Counted from the first letter of the stretch, positions 42,790 to 53,125 are shown. The stretch is DNA of 64,000 nucleotides from CAVQFD01 sp963724695 (GCA_963724695.1 CAVRVW010000010.1:150452-214451), one strand, 5' to 3'. The notes: a model not told the origin generated them from the sequence alone. A program made the numbers and translations.

Positions 42790-45700
42790 ATGGACGGGCA
42801 GGCACAGGCCATTCGCGAACTTCTCGACCGCGTGCGCGGCCGGTGGCGGCGAACCACGCTCTTCCGGGCGATCGTCCGCGCGGGCCTGGCCGTGGCGGCC
42901 ATTCTGGCCGCGGCGCTGCTGCTGTCGCTGCTGCTGGCTCTGGCCGGGAGATCAGGTGCATCGGCATTCCTGCCCGCGGCGCTGGCGGTGCTCGGCCTGG
43001 CCACGATCGTCTTGACGGTCGGCGCCGCCGTCTGGGCGCTGTGGCCCGCGCGCGCTGTGCCGTCCGACCGACGGGTGGCGCGCTACATCGAGGAGCGCGA
43101 GCCGGATCTGGACGATCGCCTTGCCAGCGCGGTCGAAGTGCTCAACGGCGCGCCAGGCGGCCAGATGCCTGCGCTCGCCGTGCCGATGGTGGCGGACGCC
43201 GATCGCCGGGCGGCGCGCGTCGATCCCTCGACGATCGTCCGCGGCGAAACGCTCCTCCGTGCGGGCCTGCAGGCCGCGGCGGCCGCCATTCTGGCGTTTG
43301 CCGTCGCGTTTGCAGGTCGAGGCGTCGCGCGCCAGTCGTTCGACGCCGCCGCGCTCGCGCTCTTCCCGTCACGCGTCACGCTCGAGGTCACGCCCGGGAG
43401 CACTCGCGTGCCGGCGGGTACGCCGCTCGTCATCACGGCGCGGCTTGTCGGCAACACGACGCCCATTGCGGCCGAAGTGCTTCGCGAAGTCACGCCGGAC
43501 AGCGAGGACTGGCGTCCGCTGGCCATGGGAACCGATGCGTCCGGTGGCTTCGTGCTAAGCCTCGACGAAGTGACAACGCCATTCCGCTACCGCGTGGTGG
43601 CCGGAGCGGTCGGTTCGGAAATCTACCAGGTCGGCGTGCTGCACGCCCCGCGCGTGACCCGGATCGACGTCGAGTACCGCTATCCGGGTTCACTCGGACT
43701 GGCCCCGCATATCGAGGAGGACGGCGGCGACATTTTTGCCCCCGCGGGCACCGAGGCCCGCCTCCGCGTGCACGTCGACCAATCCTCCGCCTCGGGCCAA
43801 CTGGTGCTGGCCGATGGAGCGCCCGTCCAACTGGCCGCCGCAGGAGGAACGCCCGGCCCCGTGCTCGAAGGCGTCCTGACCGTGTCGGGCGACAGCTCGT
43901 ACCGGGTCGCGCTGGCGAGCGCCGAGGGGCTCGCGAACCGCGGCGACACTGAGTATTTCATTCGCGCCATGGAGGATCGCCCACCCGAAGTGCGGGTGAC
44001 GCGGCCGGCGCGCGATCGGTCGGTGACCTCTCTCGAAGAAGTGGACATCGAGGCCGACGCCGAAGACGACTTCGGCATCGGACGACTCGAGCTCGTGTAC
44101 GCCGTGCGCGGCGGCGCCGAGAAGGTCGTGCCGATGAGCGTGCCGTCCCGGGCGCACGTCGGTGTCGGGCAGCCAGACCTTGTATCTCGAGGACCTGGAC
44201 GTCCAGCCGGGCGACTTCGTCGTCGTACTACGTGCGCGCGCGCGATGTGCCGCGCGGCAAGCGCGCCAGCGAGACGCGCAGCGACATCTTCTTCCTCGAG
44301 GTCAAGCCCTTCGAGCAGGAGTTCTCGCTCGCGCAGAGCCAGAACATGGGCGGCGGCGGGGACAACCAGAACCTCGACGACCTGGTGACCGCGCAGAAAG
44401 AGATCATCGTCGCCACGTGGAAGCTCGATCGACGGACGCAGGCGGCCGGCGGCGCGCGGTTCGTCCGACGACATCCGGGACGTTGCAAAGGCCGAGGCCG
44501 AGCTGAAGACGCGCGTCGAGGCGACCTCCAGCTCGTTCCGCGCGTCGACGATGCGCGATCCGAGGCGGCGCCCGACGCCTCAGGGGCGTGGAGGACAGCC
44601 GCCTCCGCCGCCACCCCCTCGCGCCGGACAGGCGCGGCCCGAGGAGGACGCGATGACGGCTGCCTCGCAGGCCATGGGCGTGGCCGTCGCATCGCTCGAG
44701 AAGCTCAAGACCGGAGAAGCGCTCCCGCCCGAGATGGAGGCGCTCAACCACTTGCTCAAGGCGCAAGCTGACGTGAAGGAGCGGCAGGTCACGCGCCAGC
44801 AGGCCGGGAGCGGCGGAGGTGCGAATCGCGCCACGCAGGACATGTCGAGCTTGTTCGACCGCGAGCTTCAGCGCCAGCAGCAGACGAACTACGAGACCCC
44901 GACGACGACCGAGCGGCGCGGGGACAACGAGACGTCGAGCACGCTCGACAAGATCAAGGAGCTGGCGCGGCGGCAGGACGAGCTGAACGCCAGGCAGCAG
45001 GCGCTGACGCGGCGCGTCGGCCGAGGAAATCAAGCGCGAGCTCGAGCGGCTCACGCGCGAGCAGTCAGAGCTGCGACAGCGTGCCGAGGAACTGGCTCGC
45101 GAAATGAGTCGGGCGGGTCAGGAGAGTCAGGCGGGCCAGCAGACGCAGGCCGGTCGATCGGGCCAGACGGGTCAGACCGGTCAGGCGGGGCAGGCAGGCC
45201 GGGGCGGACAGCCTGGACAAGGTCAGCCCCGTCCGGGGAATGCACCGGGACGCGCCGGCGGGCAGGGCGATGCCAAGCAGGGGCAGCAACAAGCGCAGTT
45301 GCGGGCCGCGTCCGAGGAAATGCGGAACGCGGCCAGCGGCCTGCAGCGGCAGGACGCGGCGGAGGCAGCCTCGCGAGGCGCCCGTGCCGCCGCCCGGCTT
45401 CGCGATCTCGAAAGGAGCCTGCAGCAGGGCGCTCCGGACGAGCAGCGGCGTGCGCTTGGGGATCTGCAGATGGAGGCGCGTCAACTGGCGGACGCCGAGC
45501 GCCAGATTGGCCGCGAGCTCGAGGGCGGCCGCGGCGATGGTGATGCAGAGCGGCGCCTGGCGGGCGAGCAGGATCGACTGGCAGACCGGGTTCGACGCCT
45601 GGAGGATGGGCTCGAGCGCCAGGCCGGTGAGTCCGGCGCTCCTGGCCCATCGCGTGATTCGGCATCACGTGCCGGGACCGAGGGTGCGGCTCGAGCAGCG

Positions 45701-46605
45701 GGCGAAGCGGCGCGGGAGATCGAACGCCAGCGTCTGGCCACCCGGATGGAGCAGGCAGCCGCCGGCCTGCGCGAAGGCGGGTCCAACAACGCCGCGGCGG
45801 CGCGAACGGATCGCGACGACATCGCCCGCGCGCTCGATCGCGTGGCCGAGCGCCTGGCCTCTACGACCGCCGGCGGAGACGACGACTCGCGCCGGATGAC
45901 CGACCAGCTCGCGCGCGCGCAAGAGCTGCGGGAGCGGATCGAGACCCTCACCCGCGAAATGGAGAGGCTTGATCGAGAGGCGACAGCGAGGCCGGGTGGG
46001 TCCGGTAGGTCTGGTGGGTCGGGCAGGGATGGACAGGAAGGCCAGGCGGGGCAGACAGGTCGGGCGGGTCGGGAAGGTCAGGTGGGTCGGGAAGGGCAGG
46101 CGGGTCGGGCAGGGCGGGCAGGACAGACAGGTCAGGTGGGTCGGGAAGGGCAGGCCGGGCAGGACAGCGGGCAGGCAGGGCGGCAGGCGGGGCAGGCGGG
46201 CAGGCGGGGCAAACAGGGCAGGCGGGCCAGGGTGCGGGTGGGGCCGAGTTTGCCGAGCTTCGGCAGGAGTACACAAGGCAACTCGAGCAAACGCGCCAGC
46301 TGCTCGAGCAGCTGCAGCGAGAGGATCCGCGCGTCGGACAAGGCGGGCCCGGCTTCACTTTCGAGGGGCAGGGGATGGTGCTGTCGGCGCCGGGGACCGA
46401 AGCGTTCAAGCAGGACTTCTCGCGCTGGTCCGAGCTCGCCCGACAGGCGACGCAGGCACTCGACCGCGCCTCGTCGTCGCTCTCACAGGCCCTCGAGGCA
46501 CGCCAGTCGCGCGACCGGCTCGCCTCGGGTGTCGACGACCGGGCTCCCGCGGGCTACAAGCAGCAGGTCGACAACTATTTCAAAGCCCTGGCCACCGGGA
46601 GATAG
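42790..46605 (+). CDS. DUF4175-like coiled-coil membrane protein with collagen-like tract, frameshifted
   Basis: A protein of about 1,270 residues. Two or three N-terminal helices (AGLAVAAILAAALLLSLLLA) precede beta-rich domains (LEVTPGSTRVPAGTPLVITA; VTSLEEVDIEADAEDDFGIG, as in DUF4175). From residue 500 on it is coiled coil with GDNQNLDDLVTAQKEIIVAT. Frame changes near 44155, 44225, 44465, 45020 and 46230 are needed, and each new frame continues the same kind of sequence. Two blocks (45107-45240 and 45990-46235) encode Gly-Gln/Arg-rich repeats (GQTGQTGQAGQAGRGGQPGQ) built from the G-rich nucleotide array. It ends QQVDNYFKALATGR at 46605, directly before the next ATG. Confidence 0.8.
45107..45240. 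repeat. G-rich repeat array encoding GQxGQ repeats (first block)
   Basis: GGGTCAGGAGAGTCAGGCGGGC, GGGCCAGACGGGTCAGACCGG and TCAGGCGGGGCAGGCAGG. These are the same words as in the intergenic arrays, here in frame inside the DUF4175-like gene. Confidence 0.8.
45990..46235. repeat. Longest G-rich repeat array (second block)
   Basis: About 245 bases of GGTCGGGCAGGGC, GGGTCGGGAAGGTCAGGTGG and GGGCAGGCGGGTCGGGC units. In frame they encode GREGQVGREGQAGRAGRAGQ-like residues. The reading frame shifts at its 3' edge (about 46230), where repeat number is hardest to sequence correctly. Confidence 0.85.
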
Positions 46606-48831
46606 ATGCACTTCGCGTCGCCGATTCCCTGGTGGCTGACGCTCGCCGCGGCCGCGGCAATCGCAGGCCTCGCCTACCTGGCGTATCGCCGTCCCCCGGT
46701 CCCTCTCTCGATCGCGCGCCGCTCGGCGCTGACCGCCCTGAGGGTTCTGTCGATGGCGCTTCTCGTGTTCTTCCTCTGCCGGCCGATCATCATGCGCCCG
46801 CCCGAAGGCCGCGGAGGCGTGGTCGTCCCCATCCTGATCGATGGGTCGCGGAGCATGCGCGTGGCCGACGTCGACGGCCGGCCCCGCATCGAGCGCGCCG
46901 TGAGCGTGCTCGAGCGCGAACTGCTTCCTGCGCTCGGCAACGGCTTCAAGCCGGAGCTGCTCGTGTTCGGCGAAGCGGTCGTGCCGGCCGCGTCGCCGTC
47001 CGAGGTGGGGGCCACCGCGCGACAAACCGATCTGGGTGGCGCGCTTGCCGCGGTGCGCGACCGCTACCGCGGACAGCCGCTCGCTGCCATCGTGGTGATT
47101 TCCGACGGCGGAGACACCGGTGGCGGTCACGTGGTTGGGGCCGACGATCAGGGACCGCCCGTGTTTGCCGTGGGCGTCGGATCGGCGCACGGCGGACAGG
47201 ATCTGGAGGTCACCGGCATTTCCGCGGGAGATCCCCGGATCGATCAGACCTCGGTCGACCTGCGGGTCTCTGCCGTCTCGCGCGGGTTCGGCCGCGCTGG
47301 ATTCGATCTCCGCGCGATGGCCAACGGCCGCCTGATCGAGAGCCGCACGCTGACGCCGGCTGCGGACGGGGCTCCGGTGGACGCCACGTTCACGGTGTCG
47401 CCGGATCCGCTGAATGCGACGGTGTACACCGCAGAGATCGCCGCTGCGCCTGGCGAGGGCGTGACAGAGAACAATGCGCGCAGCGTGCTGGTCAGCCCGG
47501 CCGGTCGCCCCCGCCGTATCCTTGCGCTCCAGGGCGCGCCAGGGTACGAGCACAGCTTCCTGGCGCGCGCCCTTGCCGCCGACCCTGGCCTCGAGATCGA
47601 CTCCGTCGTGCGGAAAGGAAAGAACGACGCCGGTCAGAATACGTTTCTGGTGCAGGCCGGCGGCGGCCGGGCCGAGTCCCTGGTCTCTGGTTTTCCGGCG
47701 ACACGCGAAGCACTCTACGCGTACGACGCGCTGCTGGTCGCCAATGTCGAGGGCGACTTCTTTACGCGCGCGCAGCTTGCCCTGATGGCGGACTTCGTGG
47801 CCGTTCGTGGCGGAGGGCTGCTGGTGCTGGGCGGGCGTGCCTTTTCGGACAAGGGGCTGCTCGGCACACCGCTCGAAGCCGTGCTGCCGCTCGAGCTCAA
47901 CGACCGCCGCGGAGGCCTTGTCGCCGCCGAGCTGCCCACCGGGCGGATCTCGGCGCACCACACCGTGCTGCTCACGCCCGAGGGACTGACGCACGCGATC
48001 ATGCGAATCGAATCGGCCTCCGATCGCCAGGCCGCGTGGGCGGCGCTCCCCGCGCTTGCCGCCAGCGCCCCGCTTGGCGGGCCCAGGCCGGGCGCCTCGG
48101 TGCTCGCAGTGACATCGACGCCGAGCGGCGCGATCTATCCGCTCGTGGCGGTCCAGCGTTACGGGAGCGGGCGCTCGATGGTCTTTGCCGGCGAGGCGTC
48201 GTGGCGCTGGCGGATGCTGATGCCGGCCGCCGATCGGACCTACGAGTTCTTCTGGAGGCAGGCCGCCCGATGGCTCGCGTCGCCCTCACCCGACCCCGTG
48301 TCGATTGAGGTGCCACTCTCCTCGGAGCCAGGCGATCGCATCGAATTGGTGGTCGACGTGCGCGACCCGGCCTTCGCACCCGCGCCCAACGCGTCGGTCG
48401 AGGCGACGCTGGCGGCGCCAGGGGCCGAGCCTGTGGCGCTCGCCACGCGACGCGAGGCCGGGGAGGCCGCCCGCCACGTGGGCGCCGTTCGTCCCGAGCG
48501 CGTCGGACTGTACCGCGTGCGCGCCGAGGCGCGACAGGGAGCGCGATCGCTCGGCGTGGCCGACCGCTGGTTCTACGTCGGCGGCGGCGATCGCGAGCTC
48601 GCGGATCCGCGGCTGAACGAAGGCGTGTTGCGCCGGCTCGCCGCGAGCTCCGGGGGACGGTACCTGACGATCGACGAGGCGGGAGAGCTGGCCGAGGCGA
48701 TCCGCGCGTCTGCGCCATCCGACGCGGCCCTCGAACCACGCGACCTGTGGCACCGGCCGTGGGCGATGACCCTGATTCTGTTGCTGCTTGCCGCTGAGTG
48801 GATACTACGCCGCCGCTGGGGCCTGAGATGA
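46606..48831 (+). CDS. Membrane protein with VWA and glutamine amidotransferase-like domains
   Basis: A 741-residue protein. The N-terminus has three helices (WWLTLAAAAAIAGLAYLAYR; ALRVLSMALLVFFLCRPIIM). A VWA-like domain follows with VVPILIDGSRSMRVADVDGR (MIDAS D-x-S-x-S) and LAAIVVISDGGDTGGGHVVG. Residues 300-470 form a GATase1-like region: RRILALQGAPGYEHSFLARA and LALMADFVAVRGGGLLVLGG, without a nucleophile Cys. A C-terminal helix (WAMTLILLLLAAEWILRRRW) anchors it. It resembles the BatA-like gene upstream in layout, suggesting duplication. It overlaps the next gene by four bases (ATGA). Confidence 0.87.
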   Translation: MHFASPIPWWLTLAAAAAIAGLAYLAYRRPPVPLSIARRSALTALRVLSMALLVFFLCRPIIMRPPEGRGGVVVPILIDGSRSMRVADVDGRPRIERAVSVLERELLPALGNGFKPELLVFGEAVVPAASPSEVGATARQTDLGGALAAVRDRYRGQPLAAIVVISDGGDTGGGHVVGADDQGPPVFAVGVGSAHGGQDLEVTGISAGDPRIDQTSVDLRVSAVSRGFGRAGFDLRAMANGRLIESRTLTPAADGAPVDATFTVSPDPLNATVYTAEIAAAPGEGVTENNARSVLVSPAGRPRRILALQGAPGYEHSFLARALAADPGLEIDSVVRKGKNDAGQNTFLVQAGGGRAESLVSGFPATREALYAYDALLVANVEGDFFTRAQLALMADFVAVRGGGLLVLGGRAFSDKGLLGTPLEAVLPLELNDRRGGLVAAELPTGRISAHHTVLLTPEGLTHAIMRIESASDRQAAWAALPALAASAPLGGPRPGASVLAVTSTPSGAIYPLVAVQRYGSGRSMVFAGEASWRWRMLMPAADRTYEFFWRQAARWLASPSPDPVSIEVPLSSEPGDRIELVVDVRDPAFAPAPNASVEATLAAPGAEPVALATRREAGEAARHVGAVRPERVGLYRVRAEARQGARSLGVADRWFYVGGGDRELADPRLNEGVLRRLAASSGGRYLTIDEAGELAEAIRASAPSDAALEPRDLWHRPWAMTLILLLLAAEWILRRRWGLR

Positions 48832-49877
48832 GCCGCACCAGCGCATGTGTCGCGGTGTGTGTCCGATGCGTCCTCACCGCCATCCTGACGGCTGCCGCCG
48901 CCACCGATGCGTTCGCCGCCGATCGCCATGCGCTCATCGTGTTCGGCGCCGCCGGGGGAGCTGAGTACCAGGCGAAGTACGACCGTTGGCGCGGGGCGCT
49001 CTCGGCCACCCTCGAACGCCTCGGCTACCCGCACGGCCGGATCGTCGTGCTTGCCGAGAACGAGGAGGGAGCGCGCAAGTCCACTGGCGAGAACGTCCGC
49101 GCGGCATTGGCCCACCTGCGCACCGAAGCCAGGCAGGACGATGTGGTGCTGGTGTTGCTCATCGGCCACGGCACCGCGGTCGAGGGTCCGGAGGGAGGCG
49201 ACGGGAAGTTCAACCTCGTGGGCCCGGATCTGACGGCCGCCGAATGGGCGACGCTGCTGGGTCGCGTATCCGGTCGTCTCGTCTTCGTCAACGCCGCGTC
49301 TGGCAGCTTTCCCTTTCTGGAGAAGGTCGCCGGCAAGGGTCGTATCGTGCTGACGGCCACGGACACCGCGGTTCAGCAGTACGAGACGGTGTTCCCGGAG
49401 TACTTCATCCAGGCCCTGAGCGATGCCGAGGCCGATGGAGACAAGAACGGTCGCGTGTCGGTCTGGGAGGCGTTTCGTTTCGGCTCGGCGCGCGTGAAGA
49501 CCTGGTTCGAAGAACGCGGCCAGCTGGCGACCGAGCGTCCCCTGCTCGACGACAACGGAGATGGGATCGGCCGCGAGGCCGAGATCCAGCCTGCCGGCGG
49601 GCCGCCGCCCCGGACGACGCCCTCTGGCGCTGACGGGAGACTGGCCGAGGCCACCTATCTGCAGTCCGATCCGCCCATCCCGGCCACCGCCGACGGCGAG
49701 CTGCGGAAGCTCCTGACCCGCCGCGCGGAGCTGCAGTCCAGGCTCGATCTGTTGCGAGCGGCGAAGGGCACGATGCCACAGGACGACTACGACGCCCAAC
49801 TCGACGAAGCGCTCGTCGAGCTTGCGAAGATCGATCAGCAGATCAGAGCGCGTACGTTCGCAGATCGGCAATCGTAA
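48828..49877 (+). CDS. Caspase-fold (C13-like) exported protein lacking the catalytic Cys
   Basis: A 349-residue secreted protein with signal VRCVLTAILTAAAATDAFAA. The fold is clan CD-like: RHALIVFGAAGGAEYQAKYD, DVVLVLLIGHGTAVEGPEGG with the expected catalytic His in GHG, and GRLVFVNAASGSFPFLEKVA at the place where legumain/caspase-type enzymes carry the Cys. Here that site is Ala/Ser, so peptidase activity is doubtful. Two Asp-rich, EF-hand-like segments follow (DAEADGDKNGRVSVWEAF; LDDNGDGIGREAE), which may bind calcium, and then a coiled coil. It closes the MoxR/BatA operon. The end of the gene runs into word repeats. Confidence 0.75.
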   Translation: MSRTSACVAVCVRCVLTAILTAAAATDAFAADRHALIVFGAAGGAEYQAKYDRWRGALSATLERLGYPHGRIVVLAENEEGARKSTGENVRAALAHLRTEARQDDVVLVLLIGHGTAVEGPEGGDGKFNLVGPDLTAAEWATLLGRVSGRLVFVNAASGSFPFLEKVAGKGRIVLTATDTAVQQYETVFPEYFIQALSDAEADGDKNGRVSVWEAFRFGSARVKTWFEERGQLATERPLLDDNGDGIGREAEIQPAGGPPPRTTPSGADGRLAEATYLQSDPPIPATADGELRKLLTRRAELQSRLDLLRAAKGTMPQDDYDAQLDEALVELAKIDQQIRARTFADRQS

Positions 49878-49945
49878 ATCGCAACTCGGAAACGTCTGGG
49901 CTTCCTGGAGAATTCCGAATTCCTAATTTCTAGATTTTCCGTTCC
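49855..49945. repeat. GCAGATCGGCAATCGTAAATCGC / GAATTCCGAATTCC word repeats
   Basis: Repeats of the kind ATCGGCAATCGTAAATCGCAAC and GGAGAATTCCGAATTCCTAATTTC overlap the 3' end of the caspase-fold gene and fill the gap before the rhomboid gene. Confidence 0.65.
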
Positions 49946-50369
49946 CACTCCTCCCGTCTTTTCCTGAACACAAACACCCCCGCCGCGCCGGCCGCGAAGC
50001 CGGCGACGTGCGCGACGAACGCGATGCCGCCGCTGTCGCCCGCCGTGGCGATTGCGCCGATTCCCGCGCTGAAGATTTGGATCACCAACCACAAGCCGAG
50101 CAGCGCCAGGGCGGGGATCTCGACGATGTCGACGAAGACAATGAGCGGCACCAGCGTCGAGCACGCGCGACCGAGGGAAGAGGGCAAAGTACGCGCCCAT
50201 CACGCCCGTGATGGCGCCGCTTGCCCCGATGGCCGGCACCAGGGACTGCGGGCTCATCACGACGTGCCCGAGCGCAGCGACCACGCCGCAGAGCAGGTAG
50301 AAGACGAGGAAGCGCGCGTGCCCCATGCGGTCTTCGATGTTGTCGCCGAAGATCACAGGTACCACATGT
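49930..50369 (-). pseudogene. Rhomboid intramembrane protease, 5' end missing
   Basis: The C-terminal two thirds of a rhomboid serine protease. From the cut 5' side: NMWYL, then IFGDNIEDRMGHARFLVFYL, PAIGASGAITGVMGAYFALF with the catalytic Ser (GASG), a frame change near 50170, IVFVDIVEIPALALLGLWLV and GGIAFVAHVAGFAAGAAGVF with the catalytic His. It stops at 49930 (EERWKI-like tail EWERKI). One base is missing at 50355 (WYL-W-IF). The first helix and the start codon are absent: at about 50,370 the sequence switches to ComM fragments on the other strand. This is the right boundary of the intact acidobacterial sequence. Confidence 0.8.
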
Positions 50370-50370
50370 T

Positions 50371-51027
50371 CTAAATCAGCCTTGCACACAACGGTGTTTT
50401 GTTTCTCGACGAGCTGCCCGAATTCAATCGCCGTACGCTGGAAGTCCTGCGGCAACCGCTCGAAGACGGCACCGTCACGATCACCGCGCGTTGGCCAGCA
50501 CCACCTTCCCGGCCAACATGATCTTGATAGCGGCCTTTAAACCCTGCCCGTGCGGCTATCGAAACGACCCGCGGAGGAGTGCCATTGCACGGTGCCGCAA
50601 ATCGAAAGGTACATGGCCAAGATCATCCGGACCGCTTCTGGATCGGATCGACTTGCACCTGGAGGTGCCCGCCGTGCCGTATCGGAAGTTGTCGGCCACG
50701 ACCGCCGGCACGACGCAGCTCTCAGATGCGCGAGCAAGTGATCGCGGCGCGTGAGGCCCAGCGTGAGCGGTTTGCCGGAACCAAAGCGCGTTAAATCCGC
50801 AGATGTCGAACCGCCAGTTCGCGACAGCATTGCAAGCTGGACGACGCCAGCATGAACCTGATGAAGGCCAGCGTGCACGGAACTGGGCCTCTCCGCCCGC
50901 GCCCACGACAAAATGCTGCGCGTGCCCGCACCATCGCCGACCTCGACGAGGCGACCGCGATCGCAGCGCACGCACGTGAGCGAGGCGATTAACTACCGGA
51001 TGCTCGACCGGCAAATGTGGACGTAGA
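50371..51027 (+). pseudogene. ComM/YifB magnesium chelatase-like ATPase remnant
   Basis: A decayed piece of the ComM (YifB) AAA+ ATPase, a branch-migration helicase in transformation. Recognisable are ISLAHNGVLFLDELPEFNRR (Walker B), TLEVLRQPLEDGTVTIT, ASTTFPANMILIAAFKPCPC and GYRNDPRR, GPLLDRIDLHLEVPAVPYRK, REQVIAAREAQRERFAGTKA and finally EAINYRMLDRQMW. Walker A and the whole N-terminal domain are absent. At least five frame changes and small deletions (for example in the zinc-like Cys region after NDPRR) break it. Unlike the frameshifts at 9-15 kb, residues are also lost, so this looks like real decay. Confidence 0.8.
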
Positions 51028-51380
51028 GGCGGCATGAGCGCATGAATGCATGAGCGATTCGACTGAAATCTCGGAAGCCAGCCTTCAAGCCGCGGCGTGC
51101 GAGTTCTGGTCGGCCTACTATCAGGCGATGTGGCGACTCCATAAGCGACTTGGACGGAAACGGGTACCGAGCCCATGAGGGATCGCAACCTCGGAACAAC
51201 AGACGCCCGGCGCATCGCCATTTTTGAGGAGTTCTGGAAGGCACCGAGTAGCCGAGTCGCTCGGTGTTCCGCTACTGGAAGTCGGTCCAAGTCGAATTAA
51301 GTTCAAAGACCACAGCAGCAAGGGCTTCGACGTCTGCTGGCCATTAAAGGGGATCCCCGAATTCTGATCTCGGTTAGAGT
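51028..51380. other. Gene-poor stretch beside the decayed region
   Basis: No gene can be supported here. A short frame from ATG 51052 (MSDSTEISEASLQAAACEFW) runs about 40 residues and stops. Further fragments (RIAIFEEFWKAPSSRVARCS) suggest broken pieces of unrecognised genes. Confidence 0.5.
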
Positions 51381-51857
51381 ATGCAAAACGCGTATCGAAA
51401 CCTCACCAATCGAATTGAGGAGGCATTCGGTGATTCGGCGGTTCTTCGCCTTTATCGCTCGAAGGCCGCTTTCGGGTTCTTTTTCTTTTTCTTGACGGCA
51501 ACGTTCCACGAGGGCGAGCTGAACCGGGTCGCACCGTCGACGGGTCTCCAGGCGGGGAAAGGGTGTCGCGCCATTTCTCGACTTGATTGAGCAAGGGGGC
51601 GACTTCTTTGATCTTGCCAATGTGGACAGCTACCGAAAGCCGGTGATTGTGCGGAATCTTCAATCCACTCGACAGGATGCCGTCGAAAAGCAGAGCGACG
51701 GCTTCTTGACCTCGTTGCATTCAAGGCAACCAAAAAGCCAACGATTCATTACGATGCAATTGGGTTTGTGCCAACGTCAATATATCGCCTATCTGGCGAC
51801 ATCGAAGATGCAGCGTGGTGTTGTAGCCGTCCGCCGAAGTTCACGTATTTGCTTACC
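51381..51857 (+). pseudogene. Unrecognised broken gene cut by ISL3
   Basis: Two overlapping frames look like parts of one protein: MQNAYRNLTNRIEEAFGDSA and LYRSKAAFGFFFFFLTATFH in the first, then LIEQGGDFFDLANVDSYRKP and VIVRNLQSTRQDAVEKQSDG in the second, with a third frame giving KKPTIHYDAIGFVPTSIYRL. The base composition is lower in G+C than in the chromosome to the left. The last residues (PPKFTYLLTAS) run to the ISL3 left end at 51858. I do not recognise a family. Confidence 0.4.
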
Positions 51858-51863
51858 GCCTCC

Positions 51864-53124
51864 TCAGCAGAATCTGTGGGTGAATTCTGGTTCGGGTAGT
51901 GCTCCGAGGTTGTGATACAACGCGAGTTGCACCGCTTCAAAGGTGCGAAAGCCGTACGCTTTTCTGATGGTCAGTTTCACTTTGTTGTTCAGCCCCTCGA
52001 CCGCGCCCGCTGAGATCGTCCCCTGGGCCTCGGAACCAGTTCAGGATCAGTGCTCGATGATTGCGCAGCGTACGGGCCACTTTCTTCATCGGCTCGATCT
52101 TCGGATCGCATCACCCGCGTACACCACTCGTCAAGAAACTTGGCGGCCCAGGCGGCACTGGTGTACTCCCAGAACCGCTGAAAGTCTTCCCTCAGCAGAT
52201 ATGCCCGCACCGCCTGCAGGTTGTACTTCAGCAACTCCGACAGCTTCACCGTCTGCTTCTCGGTCAGGTTCTCCGGCCGCTTCAGCAGGCACCAGCGGGA
52301 ATGCTTCAGCACCGGCTCGTAACCGTCGCGCTTCAGGCGCCTGGCCTCGTCCGCCCGGACCTCGTCGATCGCCTTGTTCATCTTGGCCATGATGTGGAAG
52401 CGGTCCAGGACGTGGATCGCTCCTCCCGCCTTCTCGGCGATCACGTTCAGGTACGGCCTCCACATGTCGCTGCACACGAACGCAAAGTAGGCCGAATTTC
52501 GCTGGCCGAACAGGTCGAAGAAGCGCCGCAGGCTGCTCTCCGTCCGCTCCTGCGCGATCCACAAGCAGACGCTTGCAGCCTCGGGATCGATCTCGTACAC
52601 CAGCGTCAGGTACTTGTGCCCGCGCTGCCATTGAATCTCGTCCACCCCCAATGCCTTCACGCCACTTTCGTCTCGATGCACCATGCCCCAGCAGACCGCA
52701 TAATCCACGGCGTCCCGGACGTGATCCCAGGTGGCATTGAAGGCCGACGCCACCTCCTGTCCAGCTCAATCGCTTGGCCCAACCGGCCAGAAACCAACGA
52801 TAGCTGTTCGTGAGGGAACTCTTGCCGTCCGACCAAGGCACCCGCTCCACAACCACTCCGCACTGCGGGCAGTCCACGCGCCGCAGACGCGTACACGAAA
52901 AACACCGGCATCTCCCACAGAGGAACGAACTCGAACCGCCGCGGCGGCAGCCGGTCGTACCCGGGCCGAACCTGGCCGCAGCCCGAACAAATCGGACGGC
53001 CGTTGGCCCGCGCTCGGACATGGACTTCAATCGTCGGACCCTCGGCGTCCTCGATCAAGTTCTCTTTCCAGAACACGAAGGACTTGTACCGCTCGACGCG
53101 ATTGAGGATAGTCTTAAGTTGCAT
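51864..53124 (-). pseudogene. ISL3 transposase, copy 1, frameshifted
   Basis: The transposase opens ILNRVERYKSFVFWKENLIE with a zinc-finger region (RPICSGCGQVRPGYDRLPPR). A frame change near 52890 and another near 52760 break it before ASAFNATWDHVRDAVDYAV. The catalytic part is clear: VKALGVDEIQWQRGHKYLTL (first D), FVCSDMWRPYLNVIAEKAGG (second D) and HVLDRFHIMAKMNKAIDEVR. A third change near 52090 leads to the last Glu region GTISAGAVEGLNNKVKLTIR and the end HNLGALPEPEFTHRFC at 51864. Compared with copy 2, the Cys pair after MPVFFVY is destroyed. Inactive unless the indels are sequencing errors. Confidence 0.85.
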
Positions 53125-53125
53125 C

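Noticed and set aside
45665..46409. Cys/Pro-rich minus-strand frames over the collagen-like block
   Set aside because: They are only the complement of the G-rich array; the plus frame continues the coiled-coil gene.
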